Shown here: piece after piece, positions 44,101 through 52,162 of the stretch
Layout of the letters: each line of letters opens with the position of its first letter
Position numbering within the stretch: position 1 is the first letter of the stretch
Source: Stutzerimonas stutzeri
GTDB lineage: Bacteria; Pseudomonadota; Gammaproteobacteria; Pseudomonadales; Pseudomonadaceae
Length of the DNA stretch: 64,000 nt
Reading direction: 5' to 3'
Assembly (NCBI RefSeq): GCF_009789555.1
Contig: NZ_CP046903.1
Coordinates: 186,001-250,000, forward strand
Notes under the pieces: generated by a model
The model's database searches: none
The model's input: only the letters and a program-made list of their open reading frames with translations
Told to the model about the DNA's origin: nothing
Position numbers and translations under genes: made by a program

Positions 44101-47100
44101 GTGGTGGTTGAGAAGTTCAACTATGCACCTACCGACATCGTGCCGGGTGAAGTGGTGCTGTACGCAGGCATCGGTGGCACCACGCAACTTCAGGCGACCG
44201 ATCCTAATAACTGGGGATCGCACACGTTCTCGGTTGTGGGCCAACCCGAGGCCGGCACTGCGAGCATAGAAGGGAACACGCTGACACTGCGCACGGATGA
44301 CGACAAACCGACCGTCATTCGGGTGAAGACGACCGACCAGGACGGAATGATCTTCGAGAAGGACATCAAGATCAGGTTTCAGTCGGCATGGGCGATGTTC
44401 GAGGGCCGGGAAGTCGAGCAGAGTGGTTCTGCACCTACGGTGCCGGCTGTCACCACTTTCATGACCTATCGCAACGGTAGCTATGGCCTACAGGTGAGCA
44501 GTCCCGAGCTGCTGGCTGCACTGGGTACCGATATTGTGGCGGCTGTATCGCCGGATTCTGCGGTGGGTGTGAAGCTTGAGCATCGCGACCTTGAGCCGGA
44601 TCTAGGCATGCGGCTGACGCCTACCAAACTGCAGCCCAGTTATCTTGAGGCGAAGCTGGCGGGCCTGAAAGCGGGTGTGGATGGAACGGCGAATCTTTAC
44701 CTTTCGCGTGCTGACATGAGCGGGCCGATCTATGCCATCCCTGTGAATGTCTGGACTCCGAAAGGCTCGCTGCAGGCTGACCGCTGGGAGGTAAAACAGG
44801 GGCTCGAAACTGCTCAGATAAGCTTCGCATCCGAGGGTTCCGCATGTGCGGTTCTGACATCCGAGCAGCTGGTCAAGCCGAAGAATGTCCTGCAGGAGCC
44901 TACCTGCTTGATCGAGTGGGAAATCACCCCTACGGAATGGCGCGACACCGGACATGCCAACCTGCTTTCTATGGTGGCTATTGGCGGCGAGGTCGGGCAG
45001 TTCCCGGTCAGAGCTAAGGCCTATGTGTTCGATCCGAAGGGAGGCAAACACTGGATCGCTGACTTTTCGCATGACCTGAAAGTGGTGTCGCCCACGGGCC
45101 TGCTGCAGCTCGGACTTAAGCCGGCGCCAGAGCAGACCTATCAGGCCGTGCAGGAGCTGTCGCTGCTGCTGCGCGCCCAGGACAACGATGTTTGCGAACT
45201 GACGACAAACGAAACGATTGCGCGCAATGCGGCGAAGAACTGGAACCGCTCCATGTGCTTTATACGCTGGACCGCGCTGCCCGAAGGACTGTCACAGAGC
45301 ACCACTTGGCATGCACCTCAGTTGGTCGGGGCGGCGTCGGTACTGGGACAGCATTCAATCGCATGGAAAGCATCGGTATTCACGCCTAGCGGTCAGGAGG
45401 TTGATCTGACACATGGCGCCCATGAGGTAGAAGTCATCGAGCCGCCTGCCATCGAGATCGAACTGCCGCAGGAGAAGAAGATCGATGAGAACACCTACTG
45501 GGTGTCGCAGCGAGGAGGCTATGTCGGCAGCCTTTCCATAATGGCGCTGCCTGCGAGCATCGACCTCAAGCTCAGCCGTGACAGTACCGTTATTGAAAAG
45601 GGGACTTTCCCGAGCTATGGCCGTAACCAGCGGCTGATGCGCAGTCTCGAAGGCACGGAAAAGCCTCTGTGGAGCCTAACGCCGTTCAACATAGACGCGC
45701 GCTTTACCAAGCTGCCAGCGGTCGAGACGGTCAAGGAAGTACAGCTTTACGCTGTTCCGCACGAGCAGATTCTGCCAGTAATCCTTAACGACGAGCGGAG
45801 CGTTCTGGATAGCGTCGCGCTGCCGGTAAATGTCCAGATGCTCGATACCCAGTACCCGCAGGATGGTTACAACCTGGCGACGATGGGGGATTGGGACATT
45901 CGCCTGCTGATGACCTCTGCTGGCATCAACTATGAGCCGGTGACTGACTGGGAACCGATAAACGAGGAGGGGATTGCCAGCTTCGAGCTAGACCTTGCAA
46001 TGCTGACGAACAAGGCGGTTCGGGTCATTGCTGAGGCGCGTGTGCGCTCGCCGCTGCCGGGCTATGAGTCAATTCGGCAGTCCAACTACCCGATGTTCCT
46101 GACCATATTAAACGGCGAACCGCTGGATGGCGTGATCCAAGCACTGCGCGTTATTGGTGTGGCCCCGCTGCGAAACACCTTCTATGCCATGACGGTGGAT
46201 CGCTTCGAGGCAAAGGACGTGGGTGATGTTCGCTGGGAGATGAGCACGGACAACGGCGTCACCTGGGATACAGTCGAGAACACCGGCAAGATTCCGCAGC
46301 GTCTCTCGATGACGTTTGAGAAGGGCACTTACCTGCTTCGCGCTGAGATGACAAACCGGAACTCGGGAGCCAAGTCGATGACCCCCCAGATCGAGGTCAT
46401 AGCCTACGAAGTCCCGACAGCGCGGCTAAAAGGACCGAGCAACGTCTTCATCGGCGACGTTGGAAGGTTTGTGCTGACTGACCTTAACGGTGAAACCCTA
46501 GACACTACAGGGATGGTCGTCGAGTGGTCAGAGGATCGAGGAGAGACATGGGTACAGGGCACAGGCGAGTACGAGCTGACGCGCGACCAGGCTGAGCGGG
46601 TCTACCTGATGAGCCGGGTGAAATTTGCGGATTCGCCTGATGACAGTCGCGTCTACAAGAGGCTGCGGGTAGGTGTTGCGTTTCGCGCAGTCCGACCGCC
46701 GCGAGTTCAAATCATCGGCCCTGGGCGTCCTGAGGTCGGAAAAGAGGCGACTTGGCGAGCCAATATGATGATGCCCTATCCGAAGATGGATCTGACCATG
46801 GATGGGTACTTCATTCTACCGACAGGGGAAGAAGTGCACGAACGTGAGGTGTCCTATACCCCGACCATGGAAGACTTCAACAAGGAGCAGAGCTTTTTGG
46901 GCTTCATGGGCTGGATCAACGGTTACGAGGACATGGGCGGTAAGGGTCTAACTCAGCAGCGGTTGATTTTCTGGTCGTATGACTGGCCTACCTGGGCGAT
47001 CAAAGCCAGAATTTCGGCCGTCTACTCGCCTGCCGATCTTGACCTGCAGGTGCGTTCGCTCGGTCTGTTCAGGGAGTTTGAAGAGCTGGAAATGGACTGG

Positions 47101-47775
47101 GACATCCCGCCGTATCCAGGCCTTGAAATCATCAAGGACACTTCGCAGACAAGCCGCTCCCTGCGGATCACCGAGCCAGGCACTTACACCTTCGGTGTGC
47201 ACGTAAGTGATGCGCGCGGCAACTACACCTACGCTGAAACTGAGCTGGAGTTCAGCGATCCACTGCCCTACGAGGTAACTCTTTCTTGGAGTGGCGATAA
47301 CCAGGCCAATCGTGCTCCGTTGGGTGTTCTGATTCGACCAAGCATTACAGGAGGCCATCCAAAAGACCGAATTGAGACACGCACGTACACGCTCAATGGT
47401 GATCCTCTGGAGGGTTCGGGCAACTATGGCCGTGCCGTCTTGGACAAGGGTGAGCATACGGTACGGTTGGAGATTGGATCGATGATGGGTCATACCGCTT
47501 CTGGCGAGACGCATATCAAGGTCGAGTCCAATATCCCGCCGAGCTGCAGCATCGAAGTGGTCGAAGGTCGGTCAAGCTGGATCGCCCGCGCCAGTTGTGC
47601 CGATGAAGATGGGCGTATCGTTCGGCATCTCTGGTATATCGACGGCGTACAGCAGTCGCTATCGTCCAGTTCGATCTCGATACCGATGTGGCGCTACCCG
47701 AATGGGGAGCCGATAATCACGCTGATCGGCATCGACGACTCGGGCGCTGAGTCACCAACCGTGGCGAACTACTGA
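41191..47775 (+). CDS. Giant Ig/cadherin-like tandem-repeat exported protein
   Basis: A 2,194-residue protein. ATG 41191 follows GGGGGAG. A long 55-residue N-terminal extension precedes the signal-like segment (ELFSIMILLLFAAMADAA), so it resembles an extended signal peptide. About 225 residues in, cadherin/VCBS-type beta-sandwich repeats begin: three near-identical pairs of about 189 residues each (TFTYRANDGKANSNTATVT; TWSIVTAPN), then more divergent Ig-like domains to the C-terminus. No sortase, autotransporter or type I secretion signal is apparent. Sitting between traV and the pilin gene in the traK operon, it is probably surface-exposed and may act in mating-pair adhesion or exclusion; this is inference. 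Confidence 0.75.
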   Translation: MKLLEGRHQSIFTIICSNTTNKYYAAGRLSLISAFHEHFEHKHSAGALSARYWVRELFSIMILLLFAAMADAAQFQGVAEWAGGSPPVNMPGSLQLNAKYTFNKQISGCSNMIDRGYIVPVRAYWRRKGASTYEPVLIITANGNTQFSGGIYGRVVVCGAGMTTFDLSIKNVDGGYTNNLPTTEGEYELIVSVEEWSTPSSLAHTHSFNTLSYAIGQFNNPPTAPNKTITTTEDKAVSFELNAYDKDGDHLTYSVTSQPHSAHGSVSLSGNTATFIPKPNWNGTTTFTYRANDGKANSNTATVTVTVTPVNDAPSVSNATLALDEDTVGELTLAVTDVDLQFEGDSHTWSIVTAPNTAHGTASISGNKLTFTPVKDWNGITTLTYRATDSKSATSNTATITITVRPVNDAPVASNRTLTTAEDTAGTVVLVANDVEGDTLTYSLVTAPNNAHGTVTISGDRATFTPKPNWNGTTTFTYRANDGKANSNTATVTVTVTPVNDAPSVSNTTLALDEDTVGTLTLDVADVDLQFEGDSHTWSIVTAPNNAHGTASISGNKLTFTPVKDWNGTTTLTYRATDSKSATSNTATITITVRPVNDAPVASNRTLTTAEDTAGTVVLVANDVEGDTLTYSLVNAPNNAHGTVTISGDRATFTPKLNWNGTTTFTYRANDGKANSNTATVTVTVTPVNDAPSVSNTTLALDEDTVGELTLAVTDVDLQFEGDSHTWSIVTAPNTAHGTASISGNKLTFTPVKDWNGTTTLTYRATDSKSATSNTATITINVRPVNDKAVVHEKTASIPEDTSTTIRLTVSDVDLGIEGDSHTFDIIGTLNPAEGSFSFAGSDITITPAQDWNGTLSLSYRARDSHGLYSEPMPITVEVTYVNDAPTATEAFIPAKEGMASDHVRPSVTDVDLPYGDEHSFEILTQPANGSAKLVYGMLEYTPNPQFFGEDSFTIRATDKAGASVDGVANVVVEKFNYAPTDIVPGEVVLYAGIGGTTQLQATDPNNWGSHTFSVVGQPEAGTASIEGNTLTLRTDDDKPTVIRVKTTDQDGMIFEKDIKIRFQSAWAMFEGREVEQSGSAPTVPAVTTFMTYRNGSYGLQVSSPELLAALGTDIVAAVSPDSAVGVKLEHRDLEPDLGMRLTPTKLQPSYLEAKLAGLKAGVDGTANLYLSRADMSGPIYAIPVNVWTPKGSLQADRWEVKQGLETAQISFASEGSACAVLTSEQLVKPKNVLQEPTCLIEWEITPTEWRDTGHANLLSMVAIGGEVGQFPVRAKAYVFDPKGGKHWIADFSHDLKVVSPTGLLQLGLKPAPEQTYQAVQELSLLLRAQDNDVCELTTNETIARNAAKNWNRSMCFIRWTALPEGLSQSTTWHAPQLVGAASVLGQHSIAWKASVFTPSGQEVDLTHGAHEVEVIEPPAIEIELPQEKKIDENTYWVSQRGGYVGSLSIMALPASIDLKLSRDSTVIEKGTFPSYGRNQRLMRSLEGTEKPLWSLTPFNIDARFTKLPAVETVKEVQLYAVPHEQILPVILNDERSVLDSVALPVNVQMLDTQYPQDGYNLATMGDWDIRLLMTSAGINYEPVTDWEPINEEGIASFELDLAMLTNKAVRVIAEARVRSPLPGYESIRQSNYPMFLTILNGEPLDGVIQALRVIGVAPLRNTFYAMTVDRFEAKDVGDVRWEMSTDNGVTWDTVENTGKIPQRLSMTFEKGTYLLRAEMTNRNSGAKSMTPQIEVIAYEVPTARLKGPSNVFIGDVGRFVLTDLNGETLDTTGMVVEWSEDRGETWVQGTGEYELTRDQAERVYLMSRVKFADSPDDSRVYKRLRVGVAFRAVRPPRVQIIGPGRPEVGKEATWRANMMMPYPKMDLTMDGYFILPTGEEVHEREVSYTPTMEDFNKEQSFLGFMGWINGYEDMGGKGLTQQRLIFWSYDWPTWAIKARISAVYSPADLDLQVRSLGLFREFEELEMDWDIPPYPGLEIIKDTSQTSRSLRITEPGTYTFGVHVSDARGNYTYAETELEFSDPLPYEVTLSWSGDNQANRAPLGVLIRPSITGGHPKDRIETRTYTLNGDPLEGSGNYGRAVLDKGEHTVRLEIGSMMGHTASGETHIKVESNIPPSCSIEVVEGRSSWIARASCADEDGRIVRHLWYIDGVQQSLSSSSISIPMWRYPNGEPIITLIGIDDSGAESPTVANY
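41860..43551 (+). repeat. In-gene tandem repeat, about 567 bp per unit, three units
   Basis: The string GCCAATGACGG recurs at 42061, 42628 and 43195, exactly 567 bp apart, and long flanking stretches are almost identical. Each unit encodes two alternating beta-sandwich modules (about 93 and 96 residues). The first module of unit 1 is more divergent. Near-identity at the DNA level implies recent duplication or ongoing recombination. Confidence 0.85.
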
Positions 47776-47782
47776 TGGAAAC

Positions 47783-47809
47783 AAGGGGCCACGCGATGGC
47801 CCCTTTTTT
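47783..47809 (+). terminator. Intrinsic terminator after the giant gene
   Basis: AAGGGGCC-ACGCGAT-GGCCCCTT followed by T tract. Confidence 0.85.
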
Positions 47810-47823
47810 CGTGCCTAAAACTT

Positions 47824-47846
47824 ACAACGATCTGGTCGAATACCGG
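47824..47846 (+). promoter_or_regulatory. tra-regulon element 6 (upstream of traA)
   Basis: ACAACGATCTGGT, CGAA, TACCGG; 75 bases before ATG 47922, the only member with a longer leader. The leader carries GCGCAGG/CCTGCGC and a strong AAGGAG. Confidence 0.6.
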
Positions 47847-47921
47847 CACAAATAGGCGTTTTGACTATGGACAATGGTTGCCGAGCGCAGGCCCTGCGCA
47901 TATTTGAAGGAGCGACATGCG

Positions 47922-48266
47922 ATGCAACTGAGTAAACCGGCAATGCAAACCCTTATCCTGGCTGGGGCCATGATCGCGGCCACCGCTGCGTTCGGCGGTA
48001 CCGGCGGGGATGACTTCGACAGTGTGTGGATTCAGCTCACTGACTGGATGCAAGGCACCCTTGGCCGCATCATCATTGGCCTGATGGTGCTGGGTGGTAT
48101 CGGTGCCGGCGCGCTGCGCCAGTCTCTGATGCCGTTTATCACAGGCGTGGGCGGTGGCGTTGGCCTCTACGCTGCACCGGACGTAATCGAGTCGATCATG
48201 ACCGCAACCGTTCCTGCTACCCTGGATGTAATCGAAGCGCTGAACACCCTGCCGGTAGGGCTCTGA
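47922..48266 (+). CDS. traA: TraA, conjugative pilin
   Basis: A 114-residue pro-pilin. An N-terminal leader (LILAGAMIAATAAFGG) is followed by mature sequence GTGGDDFDSVWIQL and two hydrophobic helices (IIIGLMVLGGIGAGAL; GVGGGVGLYAAPDVI). Size, topology and location between traV and dsbC/traC match TraA of SXT/R27-type systems. Strong ribosome-binding site AAGGAG, as expected for an abundant pilin, and a unit of its own between two terminators. It may be processed by the S26 peptidase encoded at 51584. Confidence 0.85.
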   Translation: MQLSKPAMQTLILAGAMIAATAAFGGTGGDDFDSVWIQLTDWMQGTLGRIIIGLMVLGGIGAGALRQSLMPFITGVGGGVGLYAAPDVIESIMTATVPATLDVIEALNTLPVGL

Positions 48267-48300
48267 ATCCGGGATAATCCCCTTCCTGAGCCTTCCGCCA

Positions 48301-48350
48301 AAGGCCGTCTAAACCGACCAGAATCTGGTAAGTTTAGACGGCCTTTTTCT
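48301..48350 (+). terminator. Terminator whose loop contains tra-regulon element 7
   Basis: AAGGCCGTCTAAAC (48301-48314) pairs perfectly with GTTTAGACGGCCTT (48332-48345), followed by TTTCTTT. The loop holds ACCAGAATCTGGT. Confidence 0.75.
48317..48339 (+). promoter_or_regulatory. tra-regulon element 7 (upstream of dsbC-traC)
   Basis: ACCAGAATCTGGT, AAGT, TTAGAC, the best match to the consensus; 58 bases before ATG 48398. The leader contains GAGCAT/ATGCTC pairing next to the start. Confidence 0.78.
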
Positions 48351-48397
48351 TTCCCCTCTCCCTATCCTGTGAGCATCCTCCCCGAAGAGAAATGCTC

Positions 48398-49099
48398 ATG
48401 CCCCGCGTTCTGATCTCCTCCATTTGTGCCTTGGCACTTGCCACAGCTACCACTACCGCGTTCGCGCAATCGAAAAAAGACAACATGGTAATTCTGCCTG
48501 CGGCGGGCATGGTTGCCATCGAGAAGGATGGCAAGTTCGCCGTGATCAGCGACAACGGCCGCTTCCTCATTCAGGGCATGCTGTACGACACCTGGACCCA
48601 GAAGGAGCTGAAGACCCTGCAAGAGGTCAAGGTCGCCGCCAACTACATCCCTATCGATAAGGCCAATGTGGGCTTTGAAGATCTGGCTCCGATGACTGTC
48701 GGTACCGGCGACAAGGCCATTACGATGTTCTCAGATCCGGCCTGCGGCTATTGCAAGGAAGTGATCGCCGAGGCGCGCAGTTCACTACCTGAAGGCTATC
48801 GGCTCGATGTTCTGATGCTCCCCCTGCTAAGCGACCGCAGCGCCTCCCGCACGAAAGAGTTGCATTGTGCTGAAGACAAGGCGGCTGCCTGGAAAGCTGG
48901 CGTGCAGGGTGACCTGACGACACCTCTGGCGCAGAAGCCGGAGGGGGCCTGTGATGTCGATGTGATTGGCAAGCGGCGAATTACCGCCCAGTTCCTTGGG
49001 GCACGCAACGTGCCCTTCCTGATTCGTGATGACGGCCTTACCCGCGAGGGCAAGCCGACTGAAGGGCTTCGTGCCTGGATTGAAAACAACCGAATCTGA
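48398..49099 (+). CDS. dsbC: DsbC-like disulfide isomerase of the transfer system
   Basis: About 233 residues with signal peptide (ICALALATATTTAFAQS). An N-terminal dimerisation-like domain is followed by a thioredoxin domain with active site ACGYCKEV and cis-proline NVPFLI, the DsbC/DsbG pattern. It isomerises disulfides in Cys-rich transfer proteins. ATG 48398 is preferred over 48392 because AAGAGA then sits at a usable distance and the 58-base spacing to the tra element is kept. Confidence 0.88.
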   Translation: MPRVLISSICALALATATTTAFAQSKKDNMVILPAAGMVAIEKDGKFAVISDNGRFLIQGMLYDTWTQKELKTLQEVKVAANYIPIDKANVGFEDLAPMTVGTGDKAITMFSDPACGYCKEVIAEARSSLPEGYRLDVLMLPLLSDRSASRTKELHCAEDKAAAWKAGVQGDLTTPLAQKPEGACDVDVIGKRRITAQFLGARNVPFLIRDDGLTREGKPTEGLRAWIENNRI

Positions 49100-49109
49100 G
49101 GAATCGCAA

Positions 49110-51584
49110 ATGCTGTCGTCGTTCGCCGCGCTCATCAACCAGACCCCCCGGCTGTCGAAGCTGATCAACGGTCTAGCCTATGACCCGAACCTGCACCTGT
49201 TTCAATTGGCAGGCAATCGTCTCGGTTTCGCGTTCCTCTGCCAGCCGCTGGCCGGCTCCTCCGGTGACGAGGGGGCGCGCCTTAAAGCCGGCTTAACCGT
49301 GGACTGGCCTGAAGGAACCACGATTCAGTTTTCGCTGATCTGCACTGAAAACATCAACCGCATCAAAACGAGCTTCACGCGCATGCGTCAAGCATTCATG
49401 GAAGCCGGCAAGTTCGATATGAGCAAAGAGACTCTGGACTTGCTGCAGCGTGTTACCCATGCCCGTGCTGACTATCTTGCCGAGCGCACCTTGGAGCCGG
49501 TGGACAAGATCTCCGGGGTGCGTGTTCGTGAGCAGAGCTTGGTCATCTCGGTGACCATGCCGATATCCAATGCCACGCCTTCTATGACCGAAGCGACGCG
49601 AGCAAAGGATCTGTCGGACGGCCTGGGCACCTCGTTGGATAGTTGCGGCTTGGCCCCAGTGCCGCTGAGCAACGATCTGTACAAGGAAATCTTCACCTCA
49701 CTTCTCAACCAGGGACAGCATGCCAGCTGGCGGGAAGATCCACAGATCACCGCAGACGAAGACAAGCCACTCAACGAGCAGATCCTAGACTTCAATCGCG
49801 CGGTTCAGGTCCGCCCAGACCGAATTCTGATCGGCGACGATTGCATGCTCAAAACGCTGAGCATCAAGAAGTTTCCCGACATCATGTGGCAAGGTGAGGC
49901 ATCGCAATATCTGGCCGACATCATGTCCCAGCGCGGCGGTATTCGCGGAAACTGCGTGATTACCATGACGCTCTTCTTCCCCCCTCAGCTTGAAACGAAA
50001 GACAAGCTGTCACGCGGTCGAAGCTGGGCCATCAACCAGACCCAAGGCCCGATGGCCACCTTCGTTCCGAAGATCGTCCAGAAGCGAAACGCATACGAAA
50101 CACTCTTCACTGATCTCGACAAGGGCCTGCCCAACGTACAGGCCGCAATGACACTGGTGGTGTTCGGTCGAGACAAGGAAGAGCTGACGCAGGCTACCTC
50201 CAACGCAAAAAGTCATTTCTCTACGCAGAGCTTCACCTTCATGGAGGACCGTTATGTCGTCCTGCCGGTGTTCATTAACGCGCTGCCGATGTGTGCGGAC
50301 CCTGACGCGATCCGGGACATGTTCCGCTACAAGACAATGAGTCTGGCTCAGGCACTGCCGCTACTGCCTATTTACGGTGACTGGAAGGGTACCGGCACGG
50401 CCGTGGCGCCATTCATCTCGCGCAACGGGCAGCCCATATCGTTCCACCTGTTTGACTCGGACACCAACTACAACGGAACCATCGCTGCTCAGTCAGGCTC
50501 GGGCAAATCGTTCCTGACGAACTATCTGATCACGTCCTACCTGTCGATTGGAGCGAAGGTCTGGTGTATCGACGTGGGCCGTTCCTACCTGAAAACCTGC
50601 GAGGCCTATAACGGCGACTTTGCAGAGTTCGGCCAGGATTCGAAGCTGTGCCTCAATCCTTTCGAGCTGATCGAAGATTATTCCGAAGAAGAAGACGTGC
50701 TTGTTGGGCTCCTCGCCGCTATGGCAGCACCCACCGTGCCGCTGATCGACCGGCAGACGGCTGGCCTGAAGAAATATCTGACTCAGGTATGGGAGATCAA
50801 AGGCAAAGCGATGATCGTCGATGACATCGCCGAGGCTCTGCTGCAGGACGAAGATCCGCGAATTAACGACATCGGACACCAACTCTTCGCCTTTACCTCC
50901 AAGGGTCAATACGGGCGCTTCTTCAACGGCAAGAACAACCTCGACTTCCGCAACCCTTTCACCGTTCTGGAGCTGGAGGAACTGAAAGGGCGCACCCACT
51001 TGCAGCAGGTTGTGCTGCTGCAGCTCATCTACCAGATCCAGCAGGACATGTACCTCGGTGAGCGCGACCGGCCGAAGCTGGTAATCATCGATGAGGCATG
51101 GTCATTGCTGAGCCAGGGCAACGTGGGTGAGTTCATCGAGCATGGCTATCGCCGCTTTCGTAAATATGGTGGCAGTGCCATCGTGATCACGCAGGGTGTC
51201 AACGACCTTTATCAGAACAAGGTCGGCCAGGCTATCGCCGAAAACTCGGCTTTCACTCTGCTGCTGGGCCAGAAAGCCGAGGCCATTGACGCCATCCAGG
51301 AAAACAAGCGACTGCCGCTTGGAGACGGTGGTTTCCGCATCCTCAAGACCGTGAAGTCCTACAAGGGCCACTACTCCGAAATTTTCATGCTCACACCGCG
51401 AGGAGCGGGTATCGCGCGGTTGACGGTGGATGAATATTCGAAGCTGTTGTACTCGACGGCTCCCGAGGATGTTCAGGCGATCCGCAACTACACGATAGCC
51501 AATGTGCCTCAGCACGAGGCGATTCTTCGTGTGCTGCGAGATCGCGGTGTGGCCTTCAAGTCCAGCGCTTACGAGGAGGTCTGA
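49110..51584 (+). CDS. traC: TraC, type IV secretion ATPase
   Basis: An 824-residue VirB4-type ATPase. Walker A AQSGSGKSFLTNYL lies near residue 460, Walker B LVIIDEAWSLL near 655, and the conserved RRFRKYGGSAIVITQG motif follows. The N-terminal domain (FAFLCQPLAGSSGDEG) matches TraC_F-IV. ATG 49110 follows GAGGA. It powers pilus assembly at the inner membrane, and its stop overlaps the peptidase start (TGATG). Confidence 0.93.
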   Translation: MLSSFAALINQTPRLSKLINGLAYDPNLHLFQLAGNRLGFAFLCQPLAGSSGDEGARLKAGLTVDWPEGTTIQFSLICTENINRIKTSFTRMRQAFMEAGKFDMSKETLDLLQRVTHARADYLAERTLEPVDKISGVRVREQSLVISVTMPISNATPSMTEATRAKDLSDGLGTSLDSCGLAPVPLSNDLYKEIFTSLLNQGQHASWREDPQITADEDKPLNEQILDFNRAVQVRPDRILIGDDCMLKTLSIKKFPDIMWQGEASQYLADIMSQRGGIRGNCVITMTLFFPPQLETKDKLSRGRSWAINQTQGPMATFVPKIVQKRNAYETLFTDLDKGLPNVQAAMTLVVFGRDKEELTQATSNAKSHFSTQSFTFMEDRYVVLPVFINALPMCADPDAIRDMFRYKTMSLAQALPLLPIYGDWKGTGTAVAPFISRNGQPISFHLFDSDTNYNGTIAAQSGSGKSFLTNYLITSYLSIGAKVWCIDVGRSYLKTCEAYNGDFAEFGQDSKLCLNPFELIEDYSEEEDVLVGLLAAMAAPTVPLIDRQTAGLKKYLTQVWEIKGKAMIVDDIAEALLQDEDPRINDIGHQLFAFTSKGQYGRFFNGKNNLDFRNPFTVLELEELKGRTHLQQVVLLQLIYQIQQDMYLGERDRPKLVIIDEAWSLLSQGNVGEFIEHGYRRFRKYGGSAIVITQGVNDLYQNKVGQAIAENSAFTLLLGQKAEAIDAIQENKRLPLGDGGFRILKTVKSYKGHYSEIFMLTPRGAGIARLTVDEYSKLLYSTAPEDVQAIRNYTIANVPQHEAILRVLRDRGVAFKSSAYEEV

Positions 51585-52162
51585 TGGGCCTTCTACGGTT
51601 TGACCCGGAACAGGCGGTTGTGCGAGCCGAGGCCCGCGTCGCGGCGAAAAAGCTTCGCGGTGCGCGGCCGATGCCAAGCGCACGATTCCTGATCAAGGGA
51701 AGCGTACTGTCCTTGGTTGTGGCCGGAATGATCGTTGGCCTCGCACATCGTTACAGCATCGCCATCGCACCGCAGGAATACCTGTGCCTACCGCCATATC
51801 GGATCTGGATCATCGACAAAGGCGACCGCGAGCCTGTGAGGGGCGGCATTTACGCCTTTCATTCGGTGGGCCTCGGTCCGATCTTTCAAGACGGAACGAA
51901 GATCGTAAAGGTGCTCGAAGGTATGCCCGGCGACACCGTGAAAGTGGAACTAGAGCAGACCACGATCAATGACCAGGTGGTCGGGGAGGGACTTGCCGTA
52001 GCCACCGAGAAGGGGATCGATCCGCAGCGATACGTGCGCGAGGGGGTGATCGCCCAGGACCGTTACTGGTTCTTCGGCAAGACCAATGACTCTTTCGACT
52101 CTCGCTATTGGGGATCGGTCAAGGGTGAACAGATTGTGGGAAGGGCATACCCGATATGGTGA
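51584..52162 (+). CDS. trhF: S26-type signal peptidase of the transfer system (TraF/TrhF-like)
   Basis: A 192-residue protein: a membrane segment (LIKGSVLSLVVAGMIVGLA), then EYLCLPPYRIWIIDKG and RGGIYAF, IVKVLEGMPGDTV with the general-base Lys near 109, and a C-terminal SFDSRYWG / GRAYPIW. The usual catalytic Ser position before the Pro appears to be Cys68. Members near TraC and TraW are thought to process the pilin, in some cases by cyclisation. It overlaps traW by 7 bases. Confidence 0.82.
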   Translation: MGLLRFDPEQAVVRAEARVAAKKLRGARPMPSARFLIKGSVLSLVVAGMIVGLAHRYSIAIAPQEYLCLPPYRIWIIDKGDREPVRGGIYAFHSVGLGPIFQDGTKIVKVLEGMPGDTVKVELEQTTINDQVVGEGLAVATEKGIDPQRYVREGVIAQDRYWFFGKTNDSFDSRYWGSVKGEQIVGRAYPIW

